DNA from: Leifsonia sp. CL147
Lineage (GTDB): Bacteria; Actinomycetota; Actinomycetes; Actinomycetales; Microbacteriaceae
DNA length: 64,000 nucleotides
Direction: 5' to 3'
Assembly: GCF_900114565.1 (NCBI RefSeq)
Contig: NZ_FOTM01000018.1
Span: 1 to 64,000 of the forward strand
Shown: positions 18,976-27,865 of the stretch, one piece after another
How positions within the stretch are numbered: position 1 is the first letter of the stretch
How the letters are laid out: the number at the start of each line of letters is the position of its first letter
The notes under the pieces: generated by a model
What the model saw: the letters and a program-made list of their open reading frames with translations, nothing else
Databases searched by the model: none
Told to the model about the DNA's origin: nothing
Position numbers and translations under genes: made by a program

Positions 18976-19581
18976 ATGTCCGAACCCCGAACGCTCACCC
19001 CACTCGCCGTCGCTGCGCTCGCGCTGCTCGCCGAGCGTCCTTCGCATCCCTACGAGATGTACCAGACGCTCATGCAGCGCTCCGAGGACCGGCTGGTCAA
19101 GGTGCGTCCGGGGTCGCTCTACCACACGGTGGATCGACTGGAGGCGCACGGCTTCGTCCGCGCCACCGGCACCGAGCGGGAGGGCAATCGGCCGGAGCGG
19201 ACCACTTACGAGATCACCGACAGCGGGACCAGCGCTCTCGGCGAGCGCATCACCGACATCATCGGCACGCCCATCAACGAGTACCCCGAGTTCCCCCTCG
19301 GGCTCGGTGAGGCGCACAACCTGCCGGTCCAGACCGTGATCGCGCTGCTCCGCAAACGCGTCTCGCTCATCCGGGCCGACACCTCGATCCTGGATGACGC
19401 GGTCGCCCACATGACCGAGCGCGGACTCCCCGCGAAATTCTGGCTGGATGTGCGCTACCAGCGAGCTCTCGCCGCGGCCGACGTGGAAATCCTGGAAACC
19501 CTGATCGCAGACCTCGAGGCAGGCGTAGTGTCCTGGTCCGAGGACACGCACGGAGAGAAGACCTCATGGAACGCCAACTGA
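18976..19581 (+). CDS. PadR-family transcriptional regulator
   Basis: The 201-residue product has the PadR winged helix at the N-terminus (TPLAVAALALLAERPSHPYE ... VRPGSLYHTVDRLEAHGFVR) and a C-terminal Vir-type helical domain used for dimerisation. PadR repressors commonly control an adjacent drug pump and dissociate when the drug binds. The last 16 bp overlap the MFS transporter gene, so the regulator and pump are translationally linked. The palindrome over its own -10 box supports autorepression. Confidence 0.92.
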   Translation: MSEPRTLTPLAVAALALLAERPSHPYEMYQTLMQRSEDRLVKVRPGSLYHTVDRLEAHGFVRATGTEREGNRPERTTYEITDSGTSALGERITDIIGTPINEYPEFPLGLGEAHNLPVQTVIALLRKRVSLIRADTSILDDAVAHMTERGLPAKFWLDVRYQRALAAADVEILETLIADLEAGVVSWSEDTHGEKTSWNAN

Positions 19582-21323
19582 AGCCGTGGCCCGCCCTCTG
19601 GGCGCTCGTCATCGGGTTCTTCATGATCCTGATCGACACGACCATCGTGTCCGTCGCCAACCCGTCGATCATGAAGGGACTGAACCTCGGCACCGACTAC
19701 AACGCCGTCATCTGGGTCACGAGTGCCTACCTGCTCGCCTACGCCGTCCCGCTGCTCATCACCGGACGCCTGGGAGACCGGTTCGGCCCGAAGAACCTGT
19801 ACCTCGTCGGCCTCGTGATCTTCACGCTCGCCTCGGCCTGGTGCGGCTTCGCGGGCCAGATCGGCTTCCTGGTCGCCGCGCGCGTCGTGCAGGGCCTCGG
19901 CGCCTCGCTGATGACGCCGCAGACGATGGCCGTCATCACCCGTATCTTCCCGCCGGACCGGCGCGGCGCGGCGATGGGCCTGTGGGGTGCCGTGGCGGGC
20001 GTCGCCACACTGATCGGCCCGCTGCTCGGCGGCGTGCTCGTCGACAGCCTGGGCTGGGAGTGGATCTTCTTCATCAACGTCCCCGTCGGCATCGTGGCAT
20101 TCATCCTCGCCGTGCGCCTCGTACCCAAGCTGCCGACGCACACCCACAGCTTCGACATCCTGGGTGTGGTCCTGTCGGCGATCGGCATGTTCCTGCTGGT
20201 GTTCGGCCTGCAGGAGGGCGGCACCTACGACTGGGGCGTCATCTGGGGCCCGATCTCGGTGTGGGGCCTCATCATCGCCGGCCTCGTCGTGCTCGCCGCC
20301 TTCGTCGTCTGGCAGGCGCGGAACAAGAAGGAGCCCCTGCTGCCGCTCCCGCTGTTCCGGGATCGCAACTTCTCGCTGTCCAACGGCGCGATCACCACGG
20401 TGGGATTCGCGGTCACCTGCATGGCACTGCCGCTCGTCTTCTACTTCCAGACGGTGCGCGGCCTGACCCCCACGGAGTCAGCCCTGATGCTCGCGCCGAT
20501 GGCGGTCTTCTCGGGTGTGCTGGCGCCCTTCGTCGGCAAGCTGATCGACAGGGTCAACCCGCGGAACATCGCGACGCCCGCGCTGCTGCTGTTCGCGTTC
20601 TCGCTGTTCCTGTACTCGCGGATGCTGACTCCGGACGTGAACATCTTCCTGCTGCTCATCCCGAGCGGCATCCTCGGCATCGCCATGTCGGGCGTCTGGG
20701 GGCCGATCTCCACGACGACGACCCGGAACCTGCCGATGAACCAGGCGGGCGCGGGCTCCGGGGTGTTCAACACGACGCGCCAGGTCGGCGCGGTGCTGGG
20801 CAGCGCATCCATCGCCGCCCTCATCTCGGGCCGCCTCGCCGTCGACCTCCCGAAGCTGCCGGGTGGCGCGACTCCCTCGGGCGCGAGCACAGGGACCGAG
20901 CTGCCGCAGTTCCTGCACGCCGGCTTCACGCAGGCGATGTCCGAGGCGCTCCTGCTGCCCGCCGCTGTTGCGCTCCTCGGCGCACTGGTGGTGGTGTGGT
21001 GGGAGCGGCCGAAGCCGCGCGCTTGGGCCGCCCCCGCCGGCGTCGGTGCGCCTGCGGCGGTCGGTGCGCCTGCGGCGGCTGGTGCGCCTGCGGCGGTCGG
21101 TGCGCCTGCGGCGGCCGGTGCGCCTGCGGCGGTCGACGCCCCCGCCGGCGTTTCCACCGCCGTCCCCGACGCAACGGCGACCACGCACGGCTCGCACGCC
21201 GCGCCCGTCCCCGTGGATGCCGTTCCGCACCGCTCGCACGCAGTGGACGCAGCGCCGTCGACGGAGGTCCGCCCCGGAGACGAGCCGCGGCACGGCGCGC
21301 ACGCCGCTCCCATCGCCGACTGA
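19566..21323 (+). CDS. MFS multidrug efflux transporter, DHA2 (EmrB/QacA) family
   Basis: A 585-residue, 14-segment proton-driven exporter. The first helix motif IDTTIVSVANPSIM, the motif-A loop GRLGDRFGPKN and the TM5 motif C-like GPLLGGVLVDSLGWEWIF identify the DHA2 group. After the last membrane segment (about residue 480) the protein carries a 100-residue tail. The tail contains five near-identical GAPAA(V/A) hexapeptides and a His/Ala-rich end, which is not normal for the family. The transporter is controlled by the overlapping padR gene. Its drug substrate cannot be predicted. Confidence 0.93.
   Translation: MERQLKPWPALWALVIGFFMILIDTTIVSVANPSIMKGLNLGTDYNAVIWVTSAYLLAYAVPLLITGRLGDRFGPKNLYLVGLVIFTLASAWCGFAGQIGFLVAARVVQGLGASLMTPQTMAVITRIFPPDRRGAAMGLWGAVAGVATLIGPLLGGVLVDSLGWEWIFFINVPVGIVAFILAVRLVPKLPTHTHSFDILGVVLSAIGMFLLVFGLQEGGTYDWGVIWGPISVWGLIIAGLVVLAAFVVWQARNKKEPLLPLPLFRDRNFSLSNGAITTVGFAVTCMALPLVFYFQTVRGLTPTESALMLAPMAVFSGVLAPFVGKLIDRVNPRNIATPALLLFAFSLFLYSRMLTPDVNIFLLLIPSGILGIAMSGVWGPISTTTTRNLPMNQAGAGSGVFNTTRQVGAVLGSASIAALISGRLAVDLPKLPGGATPSGASTGTELPQFLHAGFTQAMSEALLLPAAVALLGALVVVWWERPKPRAWAAPAGVGAPAAVGAPAAAGAPAAVGAPAAAGAPAAVDAPAGVSTAVPDATATTHGSHAAPVPVDAVPHRSHAVDAAPSTEVRPGDEPRHGAHAAPIAD
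21045..21134 (+). repeat. 18-bp tandem repeat inside the MFS gene (five copies)
   Basis: The unit GGTGCGCCTGCGGCGGTC begins at 21045, 21063, 21081, 21099 and 21117 with one or two base changes. It is in frame and encodes GAPAAV/GAPAAA repeats in the cytoplasmic tail. Copy number is likely to vary by slippage. Confidence 0.9.
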
Positions 21324-21345
21324 CGCCCCGTCGGCTCCCACCCAT

Positions 21346-21413
21346 CACCGAGTCCGCAGAGATTGCACGCGACACGCCGCGCGCGCCGTCAGTCTCTGCG
21401 GACTCGACGGTGG
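21346..21413. repeat. Family A hairpin element, copy 1
   Basis: Inverted arms GAGTCCGCAGAGA (21350-21362) and TCTCTGCGGACTC (21393-21405) are exact complements, with further partial pairing on both sides. It fills the 96-bp gap between the convergent MFS and VOC genes. The centre shares GCACGCGACACGCCG with copy 2. Confidence 0.85.
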
Positions 21414-21419
21414 GGGCCC

Positions 21420-21788
21420 TCAGGGTGTGGGGCGGGTGAAGAGGTTGACGAGGTTGCCGTCGGGATCGCGGAAGAGCGTCGAGCGGTTGCCCCACGGCAT
21501 CGTCGTCGGCGGAAGCACCACGTCCTCCGGCTGGAGACGCGAGAACTCCGCATCCACGTCATCCACCTGGAACTCGACGATGACCGAGTCGTTCGACGCG
21601 GGACGCGGAGCAGCCTCGCCCAGCATGGCCACGGTCTCCACGGCACCGATCGCCAAGGTCCCTCCGCCCACCTCGAACTGTGCGAACACCGGCGCGGGTC
21701 GCACAGCGGGGACGCCGGTCAGCTCCTCGTAGAAGCGAGCGAGACGATCGACGTCTGCGGTGACGATGCGGATGGATGCGAACTGCAT
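21420..21788 (-). CDS. VOC-family (glyoxalase/bleomycin-resistance fold) protein
   Basis: A 122-residue single-domain vicinal-oxygen-chelate protein (IRIVTADVDRLARFYEELTG ... GNRSTLFRDPDGNLVNLFTRP). The fold hosts metal-dependent lyases, dioxygenases and drug-binding proteins, and the substrate here is unknown. The ATG at 21788 is preceded by CCAGGAGG, a near-perfect ribosome-binding site. The gene ends directly against a family A hairpin. Confidence 0.85.
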   Translation of the reverse strand: MQFASIRIVTADVDRLARFYEELTGVPAVRPAPVFAQFEVGGGTLAIGAVETVAMLGEAAPRPASNDSVIVEFQVDDVDAEFSRLQPEDVVLPPTTMPWGNRSTLFRDPDGNLVNLFTRPTP

Positions 21789-21871
21789 GGTGCCTCCTGG
21801 AGCGGCGGTGGACGGATGTCCGATCACCCTGCCAGCGACCTCTGACACTGCAGCGGTCCGCACCGGCGAGG

Positions 21872-22750
21872 TCAGGCGACGACGCGCACCGCGTTCGCCC
21901 AGGGGTCCTCGAAGGCCAACGTGCGCCCGTCGTCCTGCGTCTGCACGCCGAAATGCCGCATCCTCTCGCCCAATGCGCCGAGGTCGTCGGCCGAGGGCAC
22001 CCGGATCTCGACCTGACCGAGGCCGAGCGCAAGCCGCCGACGGCCGGCGCCTCGGCTGTTCCACGTGTTCATCGCCATGTGGTGGTGGTATCCGCCGGCA
22101 CTCACGAACAGCGCAGAACCGCCGAGCGCGGCCGTCGCTGCGAAGCCGAGGCGATCCACATAGAACGCGCGCGCCGTCTCCACGTCGCCCACCGACAGGT
22201 GCACATGGCCGACGGCTGCATCGCCGAATACCGGGAGCTCGTCGGTCCCGGGCTCGGCGAGGGCGGCACCGCGCTCGGTCAGGTGCTCGGAGAGGAAGGC
22301 GTTGGGGTCGAGGAACAGTGTCGCCATCTCGACCTGCCCGTGGGTCCAGCTCCAGAGGCTGCGGTCGCGATCCCAGTACAGCTCCACGCCGTTGCCCTCG
22401 GGATCGGTGAAGTAGAAGGCCGTGCTGACGAGGTGGTCCGCACTTCCGGTGAACGTGCCGGGCGCACGGCGAGCGACGGAGTACACGGCGGCGGCCAGCG
22501 CCTCCTGCGTGTCGAAGAGGATCGCCGTGTGGAACAGCCCCGCCTCGCCCGGACCCGCGTGCTTCAGCTCCGGCGCGTACTCCAGCACGACCGCCGGCGT
22601 TGTGCCGCGCCCGAGGATGACCCGGCCGCCCTCGGCCGCGAGCACCCGCAAGGTGACGGCGTCGCGGTAGTACGCCGTCATCCGGTCGAGATCGGCGACG
22701 CGCAGAGTGACCGCGCCCATGGTGGAGTCTGCGGGGAGGAGTTCGGGCAC
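21872..22750 (-). CDS. Two-domain VOC protein, CatE-like (catechol-2,3-dioxygenase family)
   Basis: The 292-residue product has two VOC modules. The first (about residues 11-125: GAVTLRVADLDRMTAYYRDA ... FYFTDPEGNGVELYWDRDR) is followed by a second (about 165-290: VGHVHLSVGDVETARAFYVD ... LAFEDPWANAVRVVA). Metal-ligand His and Glu positions fit extradiol-dioxygenase-type members such as Bacillus CatE. An SAGGYHHHMAMNTWNS stretch is typical of that group. The start is the GTG at 22750, with an ATG at residue 11 as the alternative. It is transcribed towards the smaller VOC gene. Confidence 0.82.
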   Translation of the reverse strand: MPELLPADSTMGAVTLRVADLDRMTAYYRDAVTLRVLAAEGGRVILGRGTTPAVVLEYAPELKHAGPGEAGLFHTAILFDTQEALAAAVYSVARRAPGTFTGSADHLVSTAFYFTDPEGNGVELYWDRDRSLWSWTHGQVEMATLFLDPNAFLSEHLTERGAALAEPGTDELPVFGDAAVGHVHLSVGDVETARAFYVDRLGFAATAALGGSALFVSAGGYHHHMAMNTWNSRGAGRRRLALGLGQVEIRVPSADDLGALGERMRHFGVQTQDDGRTLAFEDPWANAVRVVA

Positions 22751-22830
22751 ACCAGCATCAACCGCCGCGGCGTCGCCGTTATTTCACCGGTGAGGTCTGG
22801 ATCGGCCGCCGGCCGGCCTTACTCGCGGAC

Positions 22831-23733
22831 TCACTCCCCGGTGAGGCGCTCCAGCAGCTCGCGGTACCGGGCAGCCGTCCGAGCAACGATGTCCGCCGGC
22901 AGCTCGGGCGGCGTGCCCGCCCTGTCCCAGTTCGCGGCCAGCCAGTCGCGCACGATCTGCTTGTCGAAGCTGGCCATCCGCTCCTCGGGGGTCTCGCCCG
23001 CCGCGTACGCGGCGGCGTCCCAGTACCGGCTCGAGTCGCTGGTCAGCACCTCGTCGGCGAGCGTGATCTCGCCCGTGACCCGGTCGGCGCCGAACTCGAA
23101 CTTCGTGTCGGCGATGATGACCCCGCGAGCCTCGGCGATGGAGGCGCCGCGCCGGTAGACGTGCAGCGACAGCCGCCGCAGCTCCTCCGCCACGTCGGGG
23201 CCGACCAGCTCGATGGTGCGCTCGAAGCTGATGTTCTCGTCGTGCCGGCCGAGTGGAGCCTTCCAGGCAGGGGTGTAGATCGGCTCCGGCAGCCGGTCGC
23301 CGTTGCGCAGGCCCGACGGCAGCGGGATGCCGCAGACGCTCTGCGACTCCCGGTACTCCGCCCATCCACTGCCGGTCAGGTAGCCGCGCACGACGCATTC
23401 GATGGGGAACATGTCGAGCGGCTTCACCAGCATGGACCGGCCGGAGACCTCCTCCGGGATCCGCTCCACGACACGATCGCCGACGAGGGCGTGGTCCGGG
23501 ATGAGGTGGTTCGGCACATCGTCCAGCCGGTCGAACCACCACAGGCTCAGGGTCGTGAGCAGTTCGCCCTTCCCCGGGATGCCGGGCTCGAGCACGTGAT
23601 CGAAGGCGCTCACGCGGTCGCTGGCGACGACGAGCACGCTGTCCGTGTCGGCAAGACCGCTCGCGCCGGCCGGGACGAAGAGGTCCCGCACCTTCCCCGA
23701 ATACACGTGGACCCATCCCGGAAGTTCGCTCAC
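22831..23733 (-). CDS. purC: SAICAR synthase (PurC)
   Basis: A 300-residue phosphoribosylaminoimidazole-succinocarboxamide synthase, which adds aspartate to CAIR using ATP. The N-terminal ATP loop YSGKVRDLFVPA, the signature MFPIECVVRGYLTGSGWAEY and the ADTKFEFG motif are all present. The start is GTG at 23733, since the long upstream extension of the frame is Arg/Ser-rich noise. It reads in the same direction as purD (upstream) and purS-purQ-purL (downstream). Confidence 0.96.
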   Translation of the reverse strand: MSELPGWVHVYSGKVRDLFVPAGASGLADTDSVLVVASDRVSAFDHVLEPGIPGKGELLTTLSLWWFDRLDDVPNHLIPDHALVGDRVVERIPEEVSGRSMLVKPLDMFPIECVVRGYLTGSGWAEYRESQSVCGIPLPSGLRNGDRLPEPIYTPAWKAPLGRHDENISFERTIELVGPDVAEELRRLSLHVYRRGASIAEARGVIIADTKFEFGADRVTGEITLADEVLTSDSSRYWDAAAYAAGETPEERMASFDKQIVRDWLAANWDRAGTPPELPADIVARTAARYRELLERLTGE

Positions 23734-23764
23734 CCGTCCATCGTAGGGGGAGGCGTGCCGGCGG

Positions 23765-24118
23765 CTACGCGAGCAGTCGTGTCTTGGCCGCCGTGAACTC
23801 GGCCTCGGTGAGCACCCCCTGGGCGTGCAGGGTGGCGAGCTGCTGGAGCTGGGAGGTGAGGTCGTTCCCCGGGGATGCTGCGGGTGGCGCAGGAGCCGCC
23901 GCCTGCTGTGCCTGTTGCTGTGCCGCCGCCTGTTGCGCGGCCGCCGCTTGCTCCGCCTGTTGCTGCGCGGCCGCCTGTTGCTGCGCGTCCGCCTGCGCAT
24001 GCTCGTTCTGGCGGCGCTGCACGTTCCCGGACACCGCGGTCGCTGTGCCGGCGACGACCGCTGTGCCCGCGGCCATGCCGATCAGCCCGGGTCGTCCGCC
24101 TCGCCGGAACGGTGACAT
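23765..24118 (-). CDS. SHOCT-domain membrane protein with Gln/Ala-rich coil
   Basis: The 117-residue product has a short hydrophobic N-terminal segment (LIGMAAGTAVVAGTATAV), then a long Gln/Ala-rich helical stretch (residues about 35-80). It ends in a SHOCT motif (LTSQLQQLATLHAQGVLTEA, then EFTAAKTRLL). SHOCT modules are short oligomerisation or interaction motifs at protein C-termini. The gene starts 11 bp after the DUF6325 gene, so the two form a small operon. Function is unknown. Confidence 0.82.
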   Translation of the reverse strand: MSPFRRGGRPGLIGMAAGTAVVAGTATAVSGNVQRRQNEHAQADAQQQAAAQQQAEQAAAAQQAAAQQQAQQAAAPAPPAASPGNDLTSQLQQLATLHAQGVLTEAEFTAAKTRLLA

Positions 24119-24129
24119 GATCGTCCTCC

Positions 24130-24576
24130 TCAACTCTCGTCGGTGTCGAGCTCGTAGTACGCGTCCGCCACCACCGCGTTCACGACAGGAGCCGGGATGC
24201 GCTCGCTCAGCAGCACCATGCCGCCCGCCTCGAAGAAGCGGCTCGACAACTGTCTCGCCCAGACATGTTCGAGGACGAGGATGGCCCCGGCCGAGCCGGG
24301 ATCCAGGAACTCGGCGATCTGCTTCGCATCCTCCTCGGCGGCGAGACCCGAGGCCTCGACCGGAAGGTCGGCGAAGCCGAGGTCGTCGCCCAGCTCTGCC
24401 GGCTCGACGATCTCGACGCGCCCATCGTCGTGGCGCCGGACGATCACTAAGTCGAGCAGCCGGATCGTCCCCGTATCCAGCAGCTCGGCGATCGCCCGGA
24501 CCACGCCCTCCGACGGTCGGTCGCCGTCGAACCGGGCGAACAGGAACTCTGCCGGACCGTACTCGAACTCGGCCAT
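24130..24576 (-). CDS. DUF6325-family protein
   Basis: A 148-residue acidic soluble protein (MAEFEYGPAEFLFARFDGDR ... TIRLLDLVIVRR ... DLGFADLPVEASGLAAEEDA). Actinobacterial homologues with this layout are grouped as DUF6325 and usually lie next to SHOCT-domain genes, as here. The ATG at 24576 follows GGAAGGGG; the longer frame is not favoured. The role is unknown, and a stress or envelope function is only a guess from neighbourhood patterns. Confidence 0.75.
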   Translation of the reverse strand: MAEFEYGPAEFLFARFDGDRPSEGVVRAIAELLDTGTIRLLDLVIVRRHDDGRVEIVEPAELGDDLGFADLPVEASGLAAEEDAKQIAEFLDPGSAGAILVLEHVWARQLSSRFFEAGGMVLLSERIPAPVVNAVVADAYYELDTDES

Positions 24577-24759
24577 CACTGCCCCTTCCCGGCGGTCGCA
24601 TCCGATCGTCACGGGCACCATACTGCGCGGGTCGCCATCGGCGATATGCAGTAGCTCCAGACGGACGCGCCAGCGTGGATGTTCACGGTCACATTCCTAG
24701 AATGGAGGGTCGGCCGGCGCGGAGCGCCGCCGGGCGAGGACGGATCGAGGAGGACCGCG

Positions 24760-26004
24760 ATGGCTGAGATGAACTGGGCAGGCAATTACGAGTATCGAGC
24801 GGGGCGCATCGCGCGGCCGGAAACGGTCGAGGAGCTGCGCGAACTGGTCGTCGGTGCTCCGGCGGTCCGGGCGCTGGGCAGCAGGCACTCGTTCAACGAC
24901 CTGGCGGACACGCCGGGGCTGCTCGTCAGCACCGCGGGACTGCCCGGCACCGTCCGGATCGACGAGGCGTCGCGCACGGTCACGGTCGGAGGAGGCGTCC
25001 GCTACGGAGACCTCGCCCGCGAACTGCAGGAGGCGGGATGGGCGCTGCACAACCTCGCCTCACTCCCGCACATCTCGGTCGCCGGTGCGATCGCCACGGC
25101 CACCCACGGCTCGGGTGACCGCAATGGCAACCTGGCCACGGCGGTCGCCGGGTTGCGCATCCTGAACGGTTCCGGCGAGCTCGTGGACCTGCGCCGCGGC
25201 GACGAGGGGTTCGACGGCGCCGTCGTCGGACTCGGCGCGCTCGGCGTGGTGACCGAGGTGACCCTCGAGATCCGTCCGACGTTCGACGCGCGTCAGCGCT
25301 TGTTCGGCGGAGTGCCATGGGATGCGGTGCTCGGCCGGCTCGACGAGCTCACATCCGCCGCGTACAGCGTGAGCCTCTTCACGACCTGGGACGAGCCGTC
25401 GGTGTCCCTCGCCTGGCTCAAAGAGCTCGACGGAGCGGAATCCGCGATCGAGGACGACTTCTTCGGTGCGCCGGCTCTGACCGAGGCGCGGCACATGATC
25501 CCCACGATGGATGTGCGGAACACCACGGAACAGCTGGGTGTGGCCGGCCCGTGGAGTGAGCGGCTCGCGCACTTCCGGTTCGAGTTCACACCCTCCAACG
25601 GCGAGGAGATCCAGTCCGAGTACCTGGTGCCGAGGTCACGGGCCGTGGAGGCGATCGAGGCGGTCCGTGCGCTCGCGCCGCTGGTCGCGCCCCTGCTGCA
25701 GATCACCGAGATCCGCACGGTCGCCGCCGACGACCTCTGGCTGTCGAGCTCGTACGGGACCGACGTCGTCGGCCTCCACTTCACCTGGGTGCGCGACCAG
25801 GCCGGCGTGGAGGCGGTGCTCCCGCAGGTCGAGGCCGCGCTCCTCCCGCTCGGCGCGCGCCCGCACTGGGGCAAGCTGTACCTCGATCGCGAGGGCGTCG
25901 TCCCCTCGCTCTATCCGCGCCTCGCCGACTTCGCCGCTCTCGCCGCGCGCTTCGACCCCGACGGCCGGTTCCGCAACCCCTTCCTCGCCCGGCTCCTCCC
26001 CTAA
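24760..26004 (+). CDS. FAD-dependent alditol/sugar-lactone oxidase (AldO-like)
   Basis: A 414-residue vanillyl-alcohol-oxidase-fold protein. The FAD domain shows GSRHSFNDLADTPG, whose His is the covalent FAD site in alditol oxidase, then LASLPHISVAGAIATATHGSG. The C-terminal D-arabinono-lactone-oxidase domain ends RPHWGKLYLDREGV ... FDPDGRFRNPFL. Such enzymes oxidise xylitol or sorbitol to aldoses and release hydrogen peroxide. It starts at ATG 24760 behind CGAGGAGG. It is convergent with purD across a family A hairpin. Confidence 0.9.
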   Translation: MAEMNWAGNYEYRAGRIARPETVEELRELVVGAPAVRALGSRHSFNDLADTPGLLVSTAGLPGTVRIDEASRTVTVGGGVRYGDLARELQEAGWALHNLASLPHISVAGAIATATHGSGDRNGNLATAVAGLRILNGSGELVDLRRGDEGFDGAVVGLGALGVVTEVTLEIRPTFDARQRLFGGVPWDAVLGRLDELTSAAYSVSLFTTWDEPSVSLAWLKELDGAESAIEDDFFGAPALTEARHMIPTMDVRNTTEQLGVAGPWSERLAHFRFEFTPSNGEEIQSEYLVPRSRAVEAIEAVRALAPLVAPLLQITEIRTVAADDLWLSSSYGTDVVGLHFTWVRDQAGVEAVLPQVEAALLPLGARPHWGKLYLDREGVVPSLYPRLADFAALAARFDPDGRFRNPFLARLLP

Positions 26005-26014
26005 GAACTTTCGT

Positions 26015-26088
26015 CCCTCCATCGAGTACACGAAGACTGCACGCGACACGCCGCTGAAGCGTGCAGTCTTCGTGTACTCGATGGAGGG
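26015..26088. repeat. Family A hairpin element, copy 2 (29-bp perfect arms)
   Basis: Positions 26015-26043 and 26060-26088 are exact inverted repeats of 29 bp around a 16-base centre. The arm core is GAGTACACGAAGACTGCACG. It occupies nearly all of the space between the convergent oxidase and purD genes. There is no T-tract, so it is not a standard rho-independent terminator. Confidence 0.95.
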
Positions 26089-26093
26089 GAGGG

Positions 26094-27350
26094 CTAGGAG
26101 ACCCGGGCGGCGATGTCGGTGCGGTAGTGGGCGCCCTCGAGGTGGATGTGTGCGAGGGCTTCGTAGGCGCGTGAGCGCGCCTCGGCGAAGCCGGTGCCGC
26201 GAGCGACCACGGAGAGGACGCGTCCGCCGGTCGCCAGGAGGGCGCCCGTCGCATCGTCGCGCGCGGTCGCGGCGTGCGCTATGGTCACCTCCGGTACGGC
26301 GGCGGCCTCCTCGAGGCCCGTGATCGCCCGGCCCGTCTGCGGAGCCTCGGGATAGCCCTCGCTCGCCAGGACGACGGTCACCGCGGTGTCCAGTGCGAAC
26401 TCGGGACGCGGCAGCCGCCCGAGCCCGCCCGTCGATGCTGCGAACAGCAGCGTGGACAGGGGCGTGACGAGCCGGGGGAGCACGACCTGCGTCTCCGGGT
26501 CGCCGAATCGGGCGTTGAACTCGATCACGCGGATGCCCCGCTCGGTCAGGATCAGTCCGCAGTAGAGCAGCCCGATGAACGGCGTCTGCTCGCGGGCCAT
26601 CGTGCGCACCGTCGGGAGGGCGATCGTCTCGATGACCTCGTCCACGAAACCGTCCGGCAGCCACGGCAGCGGCGAGTAGGCGCCCATCCCGCCGGTGTTC
26701 GGTCCCGCATCCCCGTCGAGGAGCCGCTTGTAGTCCTGCGCCGGCGACAACGGGAGCACGTCGTGGCCGTCGCTGAAGAGGAACAGCGACACCTCCTGGC
26801 CGTCGAGGAACTCCTCGACGAGCACCCCGCCGTGACGCAGCCAGTGCGTGGCGTGCTCGACCGCCGCGTCGCGGTCCTCGGTCACCAGTACGCCTTTGCC
26901 TGCCGCGAGACCATCCGCCTTCACGACGTACGGCGCTCCGAAGTCGTCCAGCGCCTCCTCCGCCTCGGCGAGCGTCTCGGCGCGGACGGCCCGCCCGGTC
27001 GGGACGCCGGCCGCATCCATGATGCGCTTCGCGAAGGCTTTCGATCCCTCGAGCTGGGCGGCGGCCTTGCCCGGCCCGAACACCGGGATGCCGCGTGTCC
27101 GCAGAGGATCGGCGACGCCGGCGACGAGCGGCGCTTCCGGTCCGATCACGACCAGCTCGATGCCGTTCTCGATCGCGTACTCGGTGACGGCGACACCGTC
27201 GAGCGGATCGAGGGTCGCATCCACCCGCACCTCCTGGGCGATGCCGGCGTTGCCGGGGGCGGCGACGATGTCGTGGCCGGCCTCCTCGGCGAGCAGCGCG
27301 GTGATGATGGCGTGCTCACGGGCACCGGAACCGAGGACGAGAATCTTCAC
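26094..27350 (-). CDS. purD: Phosphoribosylamine-glycine ligase (PurD)
   Basis: A 418-residue ATP-grasp enzyme that joins phosphoribosylamine and glycine in step 2 of purine synthesis. It begins MKILVLGSGAREHAIITALL and has the ATP-grasp loop APYVVKADGLAAGKGVLV, the signature RFGDPETQVVLPRL and the metal-binding VIEFNARFGD. It is the first of the leftward purine genes (purD-purC-purS-purQ-purL). Confidence 0.97.
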   Translation of the reverse strand: MKILVLGSGAREHAIITALLAEEAGHDIVAAPGNAGIAQEVRVDATLDPLDGVAVTEYAIENGIELVVIGPEAPLVAGVADPLRTRGIPVFGPGKAAAQLEGSKAFAKRIMDAAGVPTGRAVRAETLAEAEEALDDFGAPYVVKADGLAAGKGVLVTEDRDAAVEHATHWLRHGGVLVEEFLDGQEVSLFLFSDGHDVLPLSPAQDYKRLLDGDAGPNTGGMGAYSPLPWLPDGFVDEVIETIALPTVRTMAREQTPFIGLLYCGLILTERGIRVIEFNARFGDPETQVVLPRLVTPLSTLLFAASTGGLGRLPRPEFALDTAVTVVLASEGYPEAPQTGRAITGLEEAAAVPEVTIAHAATARDDATGALLATGGRVLSVVARGTGFAEARSRAYEALAHIHLEGAHYRTDIAARVS

Positions 27351-27428
27351 GCCACCATGCTAGAGGGAGGGGATGCGCGGCTCCGGCCGCAGGGCGCCTC
27401 CGGCCGGCCCGGTGGCAGGATGGGACGC

Positions 27429-27785
27429 ATGGCCAGAGCGAAGATCCCGGACGAGGTCGGCGGTCCGGCGACGCGGGCGGCGGTGGCGGGAGGAGCCGAC
27501 CGGGAGACTACGGCGACGGCGGTTCGGTACCTGCTGCAACTGCTCGCGGAGCGGGCGCCCGGCAACACCGTCGAGGTGCGCGTGCCGCCGTTCGGCGCCG
27601 TGCAGTGCATCCCCGGACCGCGGCACACCCGAGGGACGCCGCCGAACGTCATCGAGACCGACGCCGCCACGTGGCTGTCGCTGGCCTCCGGCGGAACGAC
27701 CTGGGAGGAGGGCGTCGCCTCGGGCAGAATCCACGCCTCCGGCCAGCGGGCCTCTCTGGAGGGACTCGTCCCGTTGCGCTACTGA
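27429..27785 (+). CDS. Sterol-carrier-family (SCP2-like) protein
   Basis: A 118-residue product (MARAKIPDEVGGPATRAAVA ... NTVEVRVPPFGAVQCIPGPRHTRGTPPN ... ETDAATWLSLASGGTTWEEG) with the SCP2-type C-terminal fold found as a stand-alone protein beside purD/purF in actinobacteria. These proteins may bind lipids, but the function is not established. ATG 27429 was chosen; ATG 27420 is in frame. The stop codon lies inside the first unit of a 14-bp tandem repeat. Confidence 0.75.
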   Translation: MARAKIPDEVGGPATRAAVAGGADRETTATAVRYLLQLLAERAPGNTVEVRVPPFGAVQCIPGPRHTRGTPPNVIETDAATWLSLASGGTTWEEGVASGRIHASGQRASLEGLVPLRY

Positions 27786-27861
27786 GTCTGGGCTACCGAG
27801 TCTGCGCTACTGGGCCTGCGCTACCGGGTCTGCGCTACCGAGTCTGTGCTACCGGGTCGCG
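27778..27861 (+). repeat. 14-bp tandem repeat, six copies, spanning a stop codon
   Basis: Units of the form GCTACCGAGTCTGC start at 27778, 27792, 27806, 27820, 27834 and 27848. The first unit holds the last codon and the TGA of the preceding gene. The unit length is not a multiple of three. Confidence 0.92.
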
Positions 27862-27865
27862 GCGC

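Noticed and set aside
26015-26088. Ordinary rho-independent terminator for the convergent oxidase and purD genes
   Set aside because: The stem is far longer than needed, has no T-tract on either side, and is one of a family with shared arm sequence, two copies of which lie between co-directional genes.
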